Source: an uncultured Collinsella sp.
Lineage (GTDB): Bacteria > Actinomycetota > Coriobacteriia > Coriobacteriales > Coriobacteriaceae
DNA length: 24,340 nucleotides
Direction of reading: 5' to 3'
NCBI GenBank assembly: GCA_958346165.1
Contig: CATVQO010000004.1
Location: 1-24,340 of the forward strand
Shown: positions 1 through 6,242 of the stretch, one piece after another
Layout: each line of letters opens with the position of its first letter
Position numbering within the stretch: position 1 is the first letter of the stretch
Made by a program: the position numbers and the translations under genes
The notes under the pieces: model-generated
Database searches by the model: none
What the model was told of the DNA's origin: nothing
The model's input: the letters and a program-made list of their open reading frames with translations, nothing else

Positions 1-338
1 ACGTCACCAAGACCAACCGCAAGCGCCTCAAGAACGCCATCTACGGCGGCAGCAAACTGCTGTATGCGCAGGTGCTTAAGGAGGACCGCGACCTCGCGCT
101 GGTCTCGAGCGACTACCGCCTGATGAACTTCAACACGTCGTTGCTCAAGACCAAGACGACCACCAACACGCAGGGCGTCCAGGCCTTTACGGCTAAGAAG
201 GGCCGCTCGGTCACCACCGTCGGCACAACCGAGGAGATTCTTGGCGCCGGCGTCTCTGCCGAGAAGTTCACCGCGCAGAGCCTGCCCTCTGCCGGTGCCC
301 TCATGAAGGAAAACGACATGCCGAGCCTGTTTGATTAA
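1..338 (+). CDS. C-terminal end of a DNA gyrase/topoisomerase IV A-type subunit (partial)
   Basis: The reading frame is open from base 3 at the left edge and stops at 336-338, giving about 111 C-terminal residues. Seen: a beta-rich run with LVSSDYRLMNF, a Lys/Thr-rich NTQGVQ segment, a short linker and an acidic tail ending SLFD. Known: the C-terminal beta-pinwheel of GyrA/ParC-type subunits has repeated blades of this kind, and many Gram-positive ParC-like proteins end with a similar NTQGVQ strand, an AGALMKE-like turn and a short acidic/aromatic tail. Inference: this is the DNA-wrapping C-terminal domain of the A subunit of a type IIA topoisomerase, acting on chromosomal supercoiling or decatenation. 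The catalytic Tyr and breakage-reunion domain lie outside the window, so gyrase and topoisomerase IV cannot be separated. A strong terminator follows directly. Confidence 0.6.
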   Translation, partial: VTKTNRKRLKNAIYGGSKLLYAQVLKEDRDLALVSSDYRLMNFNTSLLKTKTTTNTQGVQAFTAKKGRSVTTVGTTEEILGAGVSAEKFTAQSLPSAGALMKENDMPSLFD

Positions 339-377
339 CAGCCGTCTGGCCGGTTCCGACAGCCCAGCCCCCCTTAA

Positions 378-429
378 AACGCAGCAAGGCCAGAATGGTT
401 CAAATGAACCATTCGGGCCTTGCTGCGTT
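378..429. terminator. Strong bidirectional Rho-independent terminator
   Basis: Two near-perfect arms (AACGCAGCAAGGCC and GGCCTTGCTGCGTT) are joined through a second pairing of GAATGGTTCA with TGAACCATTC, giving a very long stem. A-rich sequence precedes it and T follows. It sits 40 bases after the topoisomerase stop and 14 bases before the stop of the convergent flavodoxin gene, so it can serve both. Confidence 0.85.
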
Positions 430-443
430 ATTGGAAATGCGCG

Positions 444-974
444 CTAGGCGAGCTTGCGGGCTAGCTCTCGCACCTCTTTCAACTTGGGCGAGGAGGCCAT
501 GCTGTCGCGCTCGGTCATACCGCTGATGGTGACAATACCCTGGTCCTCCCACTTGCAGTACGCGCAGGCCGACTTGTACATAGCGATCGCCGCATTATAG
601 ACGCCCTCGCTGTGGCTATCGAGCAAAAGGGCCGTCTTGGTGAACGGGAAGCCCGTGGCACCGAAGGCGTACAGGCGGTCGATGGCGGCTTTCTCCTGCG
701 CGGTGATATCGAACCAGTAGATAGGCGAGGCAAAGACGACCATATCGGCGCCTTTCAGCGACTCGATCACGTCGGCCATGTCATCCTTCTGCACGCAGAC
801 ACCCTCATGGGCGAAGCAGTACTGGCATCCCAAGCAGCCGGCGATCTTCTTGCTGGCAACGCGGACGACCTCGACCGTATTGCCGCCCTCACGCGCGGTC
901 TCGGCAAACGCCTCGACCATGGTGTCGGTATTGGCGCCCTTACGCGGGCTACCACTCAATACAACGATATTCAT
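444..974 (-). CDS. Flavodoxin-family NAD(P)H-dependent oxidoreductase with Cys-rich loop
   Basis: 176 residues. The N-terminus is a flavodoxin-like strand followed by the FMN phosphate loop LSGSPRKGANTDTM. Residues about 46-62 carry a cysteine cluster (GCLGCQYCFAHEGVC) followed by DDM, as in the NADPH-dependent FMN reductase / iron-sulfur flavoprotein branch. FASPIYWF near the middle is the second flavin-contacting loop. Known: such proteins are cytosolic reductases of quinones, nitro compounds or other small electron acceptors. The ATG start is supported by a GGAGGG ribosome site 9 bases upstream. A hairpin lies just upstream of that site. The closest neighbour in function is the second flavoprotein at 2923-3462. 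The true substrate cannot be read from sequence, and whether the cysteines bind a cluster is uncertain. Confidence 0.85.
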   Translation of the reverse strand: MNIVVLSGSPRKGANTDTMVEAFAETAREGGNTVEVVRVASKKIAGCLGCQYCFAHEGVCVQKDDMADVIESLKGADMVVFASPIYWFDITAQEKAAIDRLYAFGATGFPFTKTALLLDSHSEGVYNAAIAMYKSACAYCKWEDQGIVTISGMTERDSMASSPKLKEVRELARKLA

Positions 975-991
975 AGAAATCTCCCTCCTTC

Positions 992-1011
992 ATGCCGCAG
1001 GCGCGCGGCAT
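992..1011. other. Leader hairpin next to the flavodoxin ribosome site
   Basis: Perfect 7-bp inverted repeat (ATGCCGC / GCGGCAT, six-base loop) followed on the + strand by A and seven T. On the + strand it has terminator form; on the - strand it is a 5' leader hairpin ending a few bases before the GGAGGG of the 444-974 gene. It may stop antisense + transcription or shape translation of that gene. Confidence 0.5.
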
Positions 1012-1122
1012 ATTTTTTTGTTTTAACCAAAACGTATGGAGTTATTCAGTCGCCTCGTTTCAGCTACTCCCACTCTTTAGAAGAATCGTTGCTGGAGACT
1101 TGGCATTGAATCGAGGCACGCC

Positions 1123-2094
1123 TTATTTCAGATATTCCTCAAAGAATGCCTTCAGCTTTCCAAACGGAATGATGTCCATCTGATCGTAAAGGTCGGTGTG
1201 GCTGGCACCAGGGATAATGAGCAATTCCTTGTTGTCCCCCGTCAGCTTGCCGTACGCGGTTTCGCTGAAATAGCGGGAGTGCGCCTTCTCGCCATGCACC
1301 AGCAGTACCGCAGAGCGAATTTCGCTGCTGTATTGCAAAATCGGCATATTCAAAAACGACAGCGAGGACGTCACATTCCAGCCACCGTTGGAGTTCAGGC
1401 TGCGGGGATGATAGCCTCGCGGAGTTTTGTAGTAGGCGTAATAGTCCGCTACAAACTGCGGCGCATCCTCCGGTAGCGGATCGACCACGCCGCCCGCCAG
1501 CGCATAGCTGCCGTTTTTATAGTCCTCAGTGCGCTGCGCGTTCAGCGCTTTCCGCTTTCCAAAGCGCGCCTGCTCGGAATCCTCGGCGTCAAAATAGCCG
1601 TTTGCGGTCACGCGGGTCATATCGTACATGGTCATAGCCGCGGTAGCTTTGATACGGGTGTCGATGGCTGCTGCATTGACTGCCATGCCGCCCCAACCGC
1701 AGATACCGATGATGCCGATACGCTCCGGATCAACGCTTTCCTGTACCGAGAGGAAGTCCACCGCTGCGCAGAAGTCCTCGGTGTTGATGTCCGGTGATGC
1801 TACATAGCGGGGCGTGCCGCCGCTCTCGCCGGTATAGGACGGGTCAAAGGCAATTGCGAAAAAGCCCAGCTCCGCCATTTTCTGCGCGTACAGACCGGAG
1901 GACTGCTCTTTCACCGCGCCAAACGGGCCGCTGACGGCGATGGCGGGCAGCTTGCCTTCCGCGTTCTTCGGCACGTACATGTCGGCAGCCAGCGTGATGC
2001 CGTATCGGTTGCGGAAGGTCGCTTTGCTGTGCTCAACCTTGTCGCTTTTGGGGAATACTTTGTCCCATTCCTGCGTCAGATTCAACTGTTCCAT
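1123..2094 (-). CDS. Alpha/beta hydrolase with cysteine nucleophile (dienelactone-hydrolase-like)
   Basis: 323 residues, cytosolic, no signal peptide. Seen: a core strand pattern (AIAVSGPFG, FFAIAFDPSYTGESGG), a nucleophile elbow GICGWGG with Cys132 where esterases usually have Ser, an acidic candidate near VHGEKAHS, and His299 in GASHTDLYD. Known: cysteine at the elbow is typical of dienelactone hydrolases and of a group of bacterial alpha/beta hydrolases of about this length that sit beside CMD/cupin proteins and MerR or LysR regulators. Its start lies 2 bases after the stop of the CMD-cupin gene, so the two are almost surely translationally coupled. A role in detoxifying or ring-opening small electrophilic or lactone compounds is an inference. 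The native substrate is unknown. Confidence 0.8.
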   Translation of the reverse strand: MEQLNLTQEWDKVFPKSDKVEHSKATFRNRYGITLAADMYVPKNAEGKLPAIAVSGPFGAVKEQSSGLYAQKMAELGFFAIAFDPSYTGESGGTPRYVASPDINTEDFCAAVDFLSVQESVDPERIGIIGICGWGGMAVNAAAIDTRIKATAAMTMYDMTRVTANGYFDAEDSEQARFGKRKALNAQRTEDYKNGSYALAGGVVDPLPEDAPQFVADYYAYYKTPRGYHPRSLNSNGGWNVTSSLSFLNMPILQYSSEIRSAVLLVHGEKAHSRYFSETAYGKLTGDNKELLIIPGASHTDLYDQMDIIPFGKLKAFFEEYLK

Positions 2095-2096
2095 AC

Positions 2097-2861
2097 CTAA
2101 GCCTCCTTGTCAGTCGCTTTAAGGTATTGCTCGTCATCCACGAGCTCCAACCACTCGTTGGAGGCCTCCTCGCCCGGAACCTCCACCGCGAGATGGGAGA
2201 ACCAGCTGTCGGGCGCCGCACCGTGCCAGTGCTTTACGCCCGCGGGAATATTTACTACATCGCCGGGGCACAGCTCCTGTGCCGGTTTGCCCCATTCCTG
2301 GTAAAACCCTCGACCAGCCACGCAGACAAGGATCTGTCCGCCACCGCTTTTGGCGTGATGGGTGTGCCAGTTGTTGCGGCAGCCGGGCTCAAACGTAACG
2401 TTGTAAATGCCGACCTGCTCGGTGGAAAGGGGCGCGAGGTAGCTTTGCCCGATAAAGTACTTCGCAAATGCGTCGTTGGGGGCACCGATGGGAAAGGCCA
2501 TCTCGTTTTGATGCTTGGTTCTTGCATCGGCGGCATTGTCATCCGCCCAGACCTCCTTCGCCATGCGGAAGGCCGCCCATGCCTTGGGCCAGCCCGCGTA
2601 AAACGCCGCGTGCGTAAGGATTTCCGCTATCTCAGCCCTGGTTACGCCATTGTTCTTTGCGGACATCAGATGGTATTGGAACGAAGAATCCGTCAGCCCC
2701 TGTGCCATCAGGGCCACCACCGTCACCACGCTTCGGTCTCGAAGTGAGAGCTCGTCCTCCCGGCTCCATACCTCGCCAAACAGCACGTCATCGTTGAGCT
2801 GAGCGAATTTAGGGGCAAAGTCCCCCAGGGCATCTCTGCCTGCCGTCTGTTTAATTGCCAT
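2097..2861 (-). CDS. Carboxymuconolactone decarboxylase-cupin fusion protein
   Basis: 254 residues from an ATG at 2859-2861 chosen because an AGGAGGA ribosome site sits just upstream. The frame extends further upstream but that part lacks support and overlaps the previous gene. Residues about 20-110 form a CMD/AhpD-like helical domain (EIAEILTHAAFYAGWPKA), but the CxxC redox pair of true AhpD is absent, so peroxidase activity is unlikely. Residues about 150-235 form a cupin barrel with metal-ligand pattern HTHHAKSGGG and a later PAGVKHWHG. Known: this two-domain layout is common beside alpha/beta hydrolases and flavin reductases in stress-induced clusters. The metal-binding histidines look intact. 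The reaction is not known; it may act on aromatic or lactone intermediates. Confidence 0.85.
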   Translation of the reverse strand: MAIKQTAGRDALGDFAPKFAQLNDDVLFGEVWSREDELSLRDRSVVTVVALMAQGLTDSSFQYHLMSAKNNGVTRAEIAEILTHAAFYAGWPKAWAAFRMAKEVWADDNAADARTKHQNEMAFPIGAPNDAFAKYFIGQSYLAPLSTEQVGIYNVTFEPGCRNNWHTHHAKSGGGQILVCVAGRGFYQEWGKPAQELCPGDVVNIPAGVKHWHGAAPDSWFSHLAVEVPGEEASNEWLELVDDEQYLKATDKEA

Positions 2862-2895
2862 GATCGATTTCCTCCTGTCGATGGTTTTGAGTACA

Positions 2896-2913
2896 AGCTG
2901 CTTTCGCGCAGCT
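2896..2913. other. Intercistronic hairpin
   Basis: Perfect 6-bp repeat AGCTGC / GCAGCT around a TTTCGC loop, in the 61-base gap between the flavoprotein stop and the CMD-cupin start on the - strand. There is no T-tract, so it is more likely an mRNA processing or stability element, or a weak attenuator, than a full terminator. Confidence 0.35.
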
Positions 2914-2922
2914 AAGCCGCGC

Positions 2923-3462
2923 CTAGATTTCCATGCCCATTCGTTGCGCCTGCTCCAGAGCAGGATGCCCGGCGATTTCGCCCACGCCATTCACGCCGCC
3001 GGCAAATACCGTTCCGGCAAGCGTGCAACGGGGGAAGCAGTCGACCCATCCCTGCACCGCCTTCTTCGCGCCGTCGAAGGTCGAGTGCCCACCGTCCGCC
3101 GCCGTTGCCAACAGATACGCCTCGGTAAATGCGTAATCGGAACCGAAGAGTGGGTTGGCGCGGTCCAGCATGGTCTTGAGCTGGCCGCAGACGCTGTAGT
3201 AGTAAACGGGCGTTGCAAACACCAACACATCCGCATCGTGCATCTTGGCGGCGATTTCTATGGCATCGTCCTGGATGACGCAGTACCCCAGCTTTGAGCA
3301 GGCAAGGCAGCCCTTACAGAAGCCGAGCTGCTTTTCGCGCAGGTGCACGGTCTCCACGCTGTGGCCCGCTTCTTGCGCACCTTTGGCGAAGGCATCCGCC
3401 AACGTCTCGGAATTGCCATTCTTTCGAGGACTTGAAGAGACTATCAAAACCGTTTTGCTCAT
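2923..3462 (-). CDS. Flavodoxin-family NAD(P)H-dependent reductase, MerR cluster
   Basis: 179 residues with the FMN phosphate loop SSSPRKNGNSETL at residues 9-21, a cysteine cluster GFCKGCLACSKLGYC near residue 50 followed by IQDDA, and the flavin loop FATPVYYYSVCGQLK. These mark the NADPH-dependent FMN reductase / iron-sulfur flavoprotein-like family. It is the first gene of the minus-strand cluster and is divergent from the MerR gene, so it is the most direct target of that regulator. The family reduces quinones, nitroaromatics, azo compounds or thiol-reactive electrophiles using a bound flavin. It resembles the 444-974 protein but is clearly diverged, so the two are paralogs and not a recent duplication. 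Confidence 0.85.
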   Translation of the reverse strand: MSKTVLIVSSSPRKNGNSETLADAFAKGAQEAGHSVETVHLREKQLGFCKGCLACSKLGYCVIQDDAIEIAAKMHDADVLVFATPVYYYSVCGQLKTMLDRANPLFGSDYAFTEAYLLATAADGGHSTFDGAKKAVQGWVDCFPRCTLAGTVFAGGVNGVGEIAGHPALEQAQRMGMEI

Positions 3463-3499
3463 TACGGAATACCCCTTGAAATCGCGATTTATATTGACG

Positions 3500-3540
3500 A
3501 GAATGAAGGTAATACCTAAACCTGACTTTAAGTCAAGGAA
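3500..3540. promoter_or_regulatory. Divergent promoter with MerR-type operator
   Basis: The 105-base divergent gap contains the dyad TGACTTTAAGTCA (3523-3535), inside a slightly longer imperfect palindrome at 3521-3538. Read on the - strand, TTGACT is a good -35; either TATTAC at 16 bases or TACCTT at 19 bases can be the -10. MerR-family regulators typically bind a dyad in an over-long 19-base spacer and twist it to activate. Here the dyad overlaps the -35 and enters the spacer. The target would be the flavoprotein-CMD-hydrolase unit, with MerR autoregulation. Confidence 0.6.
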
Positions 3541-3567
3541 TGAACTCGAGATTTATCCGGAGGGACC

Positions 3568-4008
3568 ATGTACACAATCGGACAGGTAGCGGAGATGTTC
3601 GGTCTGCCCGTTTCCACGCTGCGGTATTACGACAAGCAGGGGTTGTTCCCGGGCCTGGAGCGGGCGTCCGGCATTCGCCGATTCGGCGATACGGAACTCG
3701 AGGCGCTTCGGGTCATCGAATGCCTGAAGAAGGCTGGAATGGAGATCAAGGACATCCGGCTGTTCATGGAATGGTGTTCGGAGGGCCCATCGACATATCC
3801 CAAGCGCAAGGCCATGTTCGAGGAGCGGAAGACCCACATGGAGTCGGAGATCGCGAAGATGAACCGCGCGCTGGATATGCTGAGGTTCAAATGCTGGTAC
3901 TACGAGCAGGCGATCCAAGATGGCAACGAAGATAGAGTGAAGGCGCTGATTCCCGACAATTTGCCAGAAGAAATCAAAGATACCTACGATAACGCCCACG
4001 CTCAATAA
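3568..4008 (+). CDS. MerR-family transcriptional regulator
   Basis: 146 residues. Residues 1-70 are a MerR winged helix (YTIGQVAEMFGLPVSTLRYYDKQGL, then the wing with GIRRFGDTELE). Residues 80-125 form the dimer coiled coil, with a short C-terminal tail. The tail has a single cysteine (KCWYY) and lacks the paired-Cys metal site of true MerR/CueR, placing it with the NmlR/AdhR-like or general effector-sensing members. A GGAGGG ribosome site lies 7 bases before the ATG. It is divergent from the flavoprotein-CMD-hydrolase cluster and probably activates it in response to an electrophile or small ligand. The ligand is not evident. Confidence 0.9.
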   Translation: MYTIGQVAEMFGLPVSTLRYYDKQGLFPGLERASGIRRFGDTELEALRVIECLKKAGMEIKDIRLFMEWCSEGPSTYPKRKAMFEERKTHMESEIAKMNRALDMLRFKCWYYEQAIQDGNEDRVKALIPDNLPEEIKDTYDNAHAQ

Positions 4009-4070
4009 TGCCGCCCGATCTCAAGGGAATTCGGCGAGGAGTCCTCTTCGGGTAGTATTGCAAAAAGAAG

Positions 4071-4096
4071 GCCTCCGAACCAGAAGGTTCGGAGGC
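4071..4096. terminator. Terminator after merR-type gene
   Basis: Perfect 11-bp stem GCCTCCGAACC / GGTTCGGAGGC with a 4-base loop, preceded by AAAAAGAA and followed by TATTTGATTTT. The flanks make it usable on either strand; it ends the + regulator transcript. Confidence 0.8.
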
Positions 4097-4191
4097 TATT
4101 TGATTTTCCGCCAGGAGGGCTTCCAAGTGCCGGGACGTTTCCCTCAGCTTTTTCTTATCCGGCAGAATCCCGCGATATCCCCGTATGACGC

Positions 4192-4389
4192 TCAGAACTC
4201 CTGCTCGCCGAGCAGCCACCTCGCGAGATCCAGCACGAGAACACCATCCCGGGTGTAGGGTTCATGCATCGTGCGGGCGATGAGAACCTTCGGAAACGTA
4301 TCCCTGACGGACAGCAGCGGCGCGAGCTCCCTCTCGGTTTCGAAACTCGAGATGTTTTTAAGTTTCGAAACTGAGGGGCGATGCACGTA
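4192..4389 (-). pseudogene. C-terminal remnant of a DUF4143-type AAA ATPase
   Basis: About 65 residues ending LLSVRDTFPKVLIARTMHEP, then DGVLVLDLARWLLGEQEF and stop. Known: the large ATP-binding proteins of the AAA_14/DUF4143 family end with a 'shared LxxIxDxYPKxLL ... GIxxxxLxxWLL' pattern, and this fragment fits that closing segment. Upstream in the same frame a stop appears within a few codons and nothing recognisable of the ATPase core is present; there is no ribosome site at the frame start. It is therefore read as the leftover end of a deleted gene of about 400 codons. The family assignment rests on recall of the pattern. Confidence 0.5.
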
Positions 4390-4445
4390 GGCATATTATC
4401 GAGAATTCGAAATTCCGACCCCAATCACAGCATGCCGGCAGCGAG

Positions 4446-4473
4446 GTCAATGCGCATTCGCACGTGCTACAAT
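4446..4473 (+). promoter_or_regulatory. yjdF: Candidate promoter for the yjdF leader
   Basis: The -10 is TACAAT at 4468-4473, with an extended TGC just before it, and a weak -35 (GTCAAT, 4446-4451) lies 16 bases upstream. Transcription would start near 4480, giving a leader of about 120 bases before the yjdF ATG. Confidence 0.55.
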
Positions 4474-4479
4474 CCAACC

Positions 4480-4600
4480 ACCAGAGATGAAAACACAGTC
4501 CCCGTCGGGTAGTCGTGGGCGTGCGCTAGTCCGCATCAATAACCTGTCTCCTTGGTTGTCCCTTCTCTGCATGGTCATCTACATAAAGGAGGAACCAACC
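4480..4600 (+). ncRNA. Structured 5' leader, candidate yjdF riboswitch
   Basis: A 120-base leader directly precedes a DUF2992 (yjdF) gene. Known: yjdF genes in Gram-positive bacteria are commonly preceded by the yjdF RNA motif, a riboswitch class that senses azaaromatic compounds. Seen here: GATGAAAAC near the start, a GGGTAGTC block, and a short stem TGCG/CGCA around CTAGTC. TCTCCTT at 4547-4553 can pair over seven bases (one G-U) with AAGGAGG at 4586-4592, the ribosome site of yjdF. That gives a plausible on/off translation switch. The class assignment rests on position and general look and has not been tested against a covariance model. Confidence 0.5.
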
Positions 4601-5020
4601 ATGCAGATCAGCGTGTCGTCCACCCTGACCGTATATCACGACGGTCAATTCTGGGTCGGGCTGGCGAAGCACGTCGAGGGCGGAAGGTATGGCGCCGCCC
4701 GCATCGTCTTCGGCGCGGAGCCGTCCGATTAGGAGATCCTGCGATTCGTTACAAGCAAATGGGAGAAGCTCTCGTTCTTCGGCGACGAGGCCACGAAAAC
4801 AAGCAAGCCCGCGAAGAACCCCAAGCGGCGCGCCCGCGAGGCGGCGAAAGCACTTAAGCGGCCCGCAGTGAGCACCAAGGCGCAGCAGGCGCTCGCGAAT
4901 CAGCGGGAGACGATGAAGCGGGAATCAGCTCGAGCAAGAAGCCAGCGTCGCGCGGATGAGGCGGAGGCGCGCTTCAAGCAGCGAAAGCTGAAGCGTAAGC
5001 AGAAGCATCGTGGGCATTGA
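4601..5020 (+). pseudogene. yjdF: YjdF/DUF2992 protein interrupted by an in-frame amber codon
   Basis: ATG at 4601 with a consensus AAAGGAGG site. Codons 1-43 read the family N-terminus (VSSTLTVYHDGQFWVGLAKHVEGG, then VFGAEPSD). Codon 44 is TAG (4730-4732). The same frame then continues without another stop to 5018-5020 and reads the rest of the family: EILRFVTSKWEKLSF, NPKRRAREAAKAL, TKAQQALANQRE and a basic tail ending KRKQKHRGH. Without the TAG the product would be 139 residues, the usual length, and the amber is the only defect. DUF2992 proteins are small, highly basic cytosolic proteins of unclear role, linked to tolerance of azaaromatic compounds through their riboswitch. It may be a fresh pseudogene, a sequencing error, or a readthrough case. 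Confidence 0.8.
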
Positions 5021-5228
5021 TCGCCATTTGCAGCAAGACAAACCATATACAGCAGCGGCGCCAGTTCCACTTGAAGCCGACGCCGCGTAGACGCTGATGG
5101 TGACGGCTATGCACGGGCACGGGCGCGCCACTGCACTTCACAGCTTGTTTCTCAAGTATTTGGGACGCACACGCGGCGTTCAATAATGCGGAGCGACTCC
5201 GCATGGCTCGAGACTGAGCCGAGGTGCC
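5021..5228. other. Intergenic stretch with no supported gene
   Basis: Between the yjdF stop and the end of the toxin remnant. I see no ribosome site followed by a credible frame. A short palindromic GCGGAGCGACTCCGC lies at 5190-5204. Confidence 0.4.
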
Positions 5229-5679
5229 CTACTTCTCGCCCTCCAGCAGCCCCACGATGCGGTCGATGTCGACGGCAAAGCGAGGCCTTCCCTCGCGCTC
5301 GTAGCGGTCGAGGCACGCCTGACACTCGGAGACAATGCGCTTGGTGTTGCAGTCGATGATGCGCTGGAGCGTCTCATAGTAGGCCGAGCCCTCGGTCCTA
5401 AAGCGGCGCTGGTAGGCCTTGGTTATATGGGGAACATCTTGATGTGGTGGATGCCGTGGCGGCAGCCGGGGCGCGTCGTGGGGCGGGGCGGCAGCGCGAA
5501 GTACTGGTCTTTGGGCACATTGGGGCGATGTTGGAGCGCAGCGGCACGGCGAAGTCCCTGCGCTTTCCGCGGAAACGCAGCCTCGCCACCACGATGCAGG
5601 GGCGATTGTGCTTGAGCATAAGTTCGCGGTCGCCCTCGACGATGTTGAAGAAGTCCTGGGAGATGGATACGATCTTCAC
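5229..5679 (-). pseudogene. Frameshifted ToxN/AbiQ-like endoribonuclease toxin gene
   Basis: Three consecutive reading frames join into one plausible protein of about 150 residues. Part 1, from a GTG at 5677-5679 with an AAGGGG ribosome site, reads VKIVSISQDFFNIVEGD, then RPCIVVARLRFRGKRRDFAVPLRSN. Part 2, after a one-base loss near 5520-5528, reads NVPKDQYFALPPRPTTRPG, HGIHHIKMFPI. Part 3, after an extra two bases (ATATA) near 5423-5428, reads TKAYQRRFRTEGSAYYETL and ends GLLEGEK. Known: ToxN/AbiQ toxins of type III systems have an 'RPyvg..l...g..yfaPLsSp' core, which part 1 resembles; the remainder fits less surely. No tandem-repeat antitoxin RNA is evident upstream, as expected in a decayed locus. 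An alternative is an uncharacterised family of similar size. Confidence 0.5.
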
Positions 5680-6003
5680 CGGTTGAGCCCCTTCATACGA
5701 AGCGGGGCCCGCATCGCTGCAGGCCCCTACAGGTGGGCGATACTCTACGCCTTGCGGCACCCCGTCGCCCACGGAGGTTAAACGTACACGTAAGCCGTAC
5801 TCTGAAAGCCGCGGCTTCCGGCGAGTAGTTTATACCACGAAAGGTCGATTTCAATGCGCATAGCTCGCAAAATAACACTCGCTGGGCCGTCACCCCTGGC
5901 AGTTACCCTCCAATCTTCATTGGAGTCAGCAGGTCAATTCATATAGTTATGGGGGTGTATCCTAAAGGGAATCAAATTTATACCCCCATAACTAAGGAAT
6001 TTT
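5680..6003. other. Gene-free stretch rich in inverted repeats
   Basis: No credible gene on either strand. It contains four inverted repeats. GGGGCC/GGCCCC lies at 5704-5727 and GTGGGCGA/TCGCCCAC at 5733-5772. The palindrome AAGCCGCGGCTT lies at 5806-5817. A long stem AGTTATGGGGGT/ACCCCCATAACT lies at 5945-5993. The first three are upstream of the toxin remnant and are where an antitoxin RNA would sit in a type III system, but no tandem repeat is visible. Confidence 0.5.
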
Positions 6004-6072
6004 CTATTCCCACTCAATGGCTAGAGCCCTGGTGTAATTGACTGGATCACCGTTCCGGGAACCGGTATCGAC
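6004..6072 (-). pseudogene. Possible 22-codon C-terminal gene remnant
   Basis: An open stretch of about 22 codons reads TGSRNGDPVNY, then TRALAIEWE and stop, immediately upstream of the 5945-5993 hairpin on the - strand. That order (protein-like tail, stop, hairpin) suggests the end of a lost gene. I do not recognise the family. The IEWE ending is shared with GuaA, but the preceding residues are not. Confidence 0.2.
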
Positions 6073-6164
6073 CTACCTGTCCGCCAAACTCCTTCTTCAG
6101 CTCCAGCCTAGTATCTGACTCGCGCTGTTATAAGCGAAAACCGAAGAGATGCATCTTTGCCAAG

Positions 6165-6186
6165 AAAATAAGGTTAGCCTTATTTT
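6165..6186. promoter_or_regulatory. Iron-box-like dyad over the methyltransferase promoter
   Basis: Perfect inverted repeat AAAATAAGG-TTAG-CCTTATTTT. The core GGTTAGCCTTA resembles DtxR/IdeR operators (consensus core GGTTAGSCTAACC). A weak promoter reads TTTTAC (6183-6188), 16-base spacer, TATGGT, so the dyad overlaps its -35, a repressing position. It could also simply be a hairpin or a site for an unrelated regulator. Confidence 0.45.
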
Positions 6187-6242
6187 ACTGCATGATTCGT
6201 GTGTTATGGTTAGATGGCTCTAACTTTTTGGGGGCGATAGCC

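Noticed and set aside
5680..5830. Type III antitoxin RNA repeat array upstream of the toxin remnant.
   Set aside because: Inverted repeats are present but no tandem direct repeat of 20-40 bases could be seen.
6004..6030. Similarity of a minus-strand tail ending IEWE to the end of GuaA.
   Set aside because: Only the last four residues agree; the preceding residues differ from the conserved PPAT of GMP synthases.
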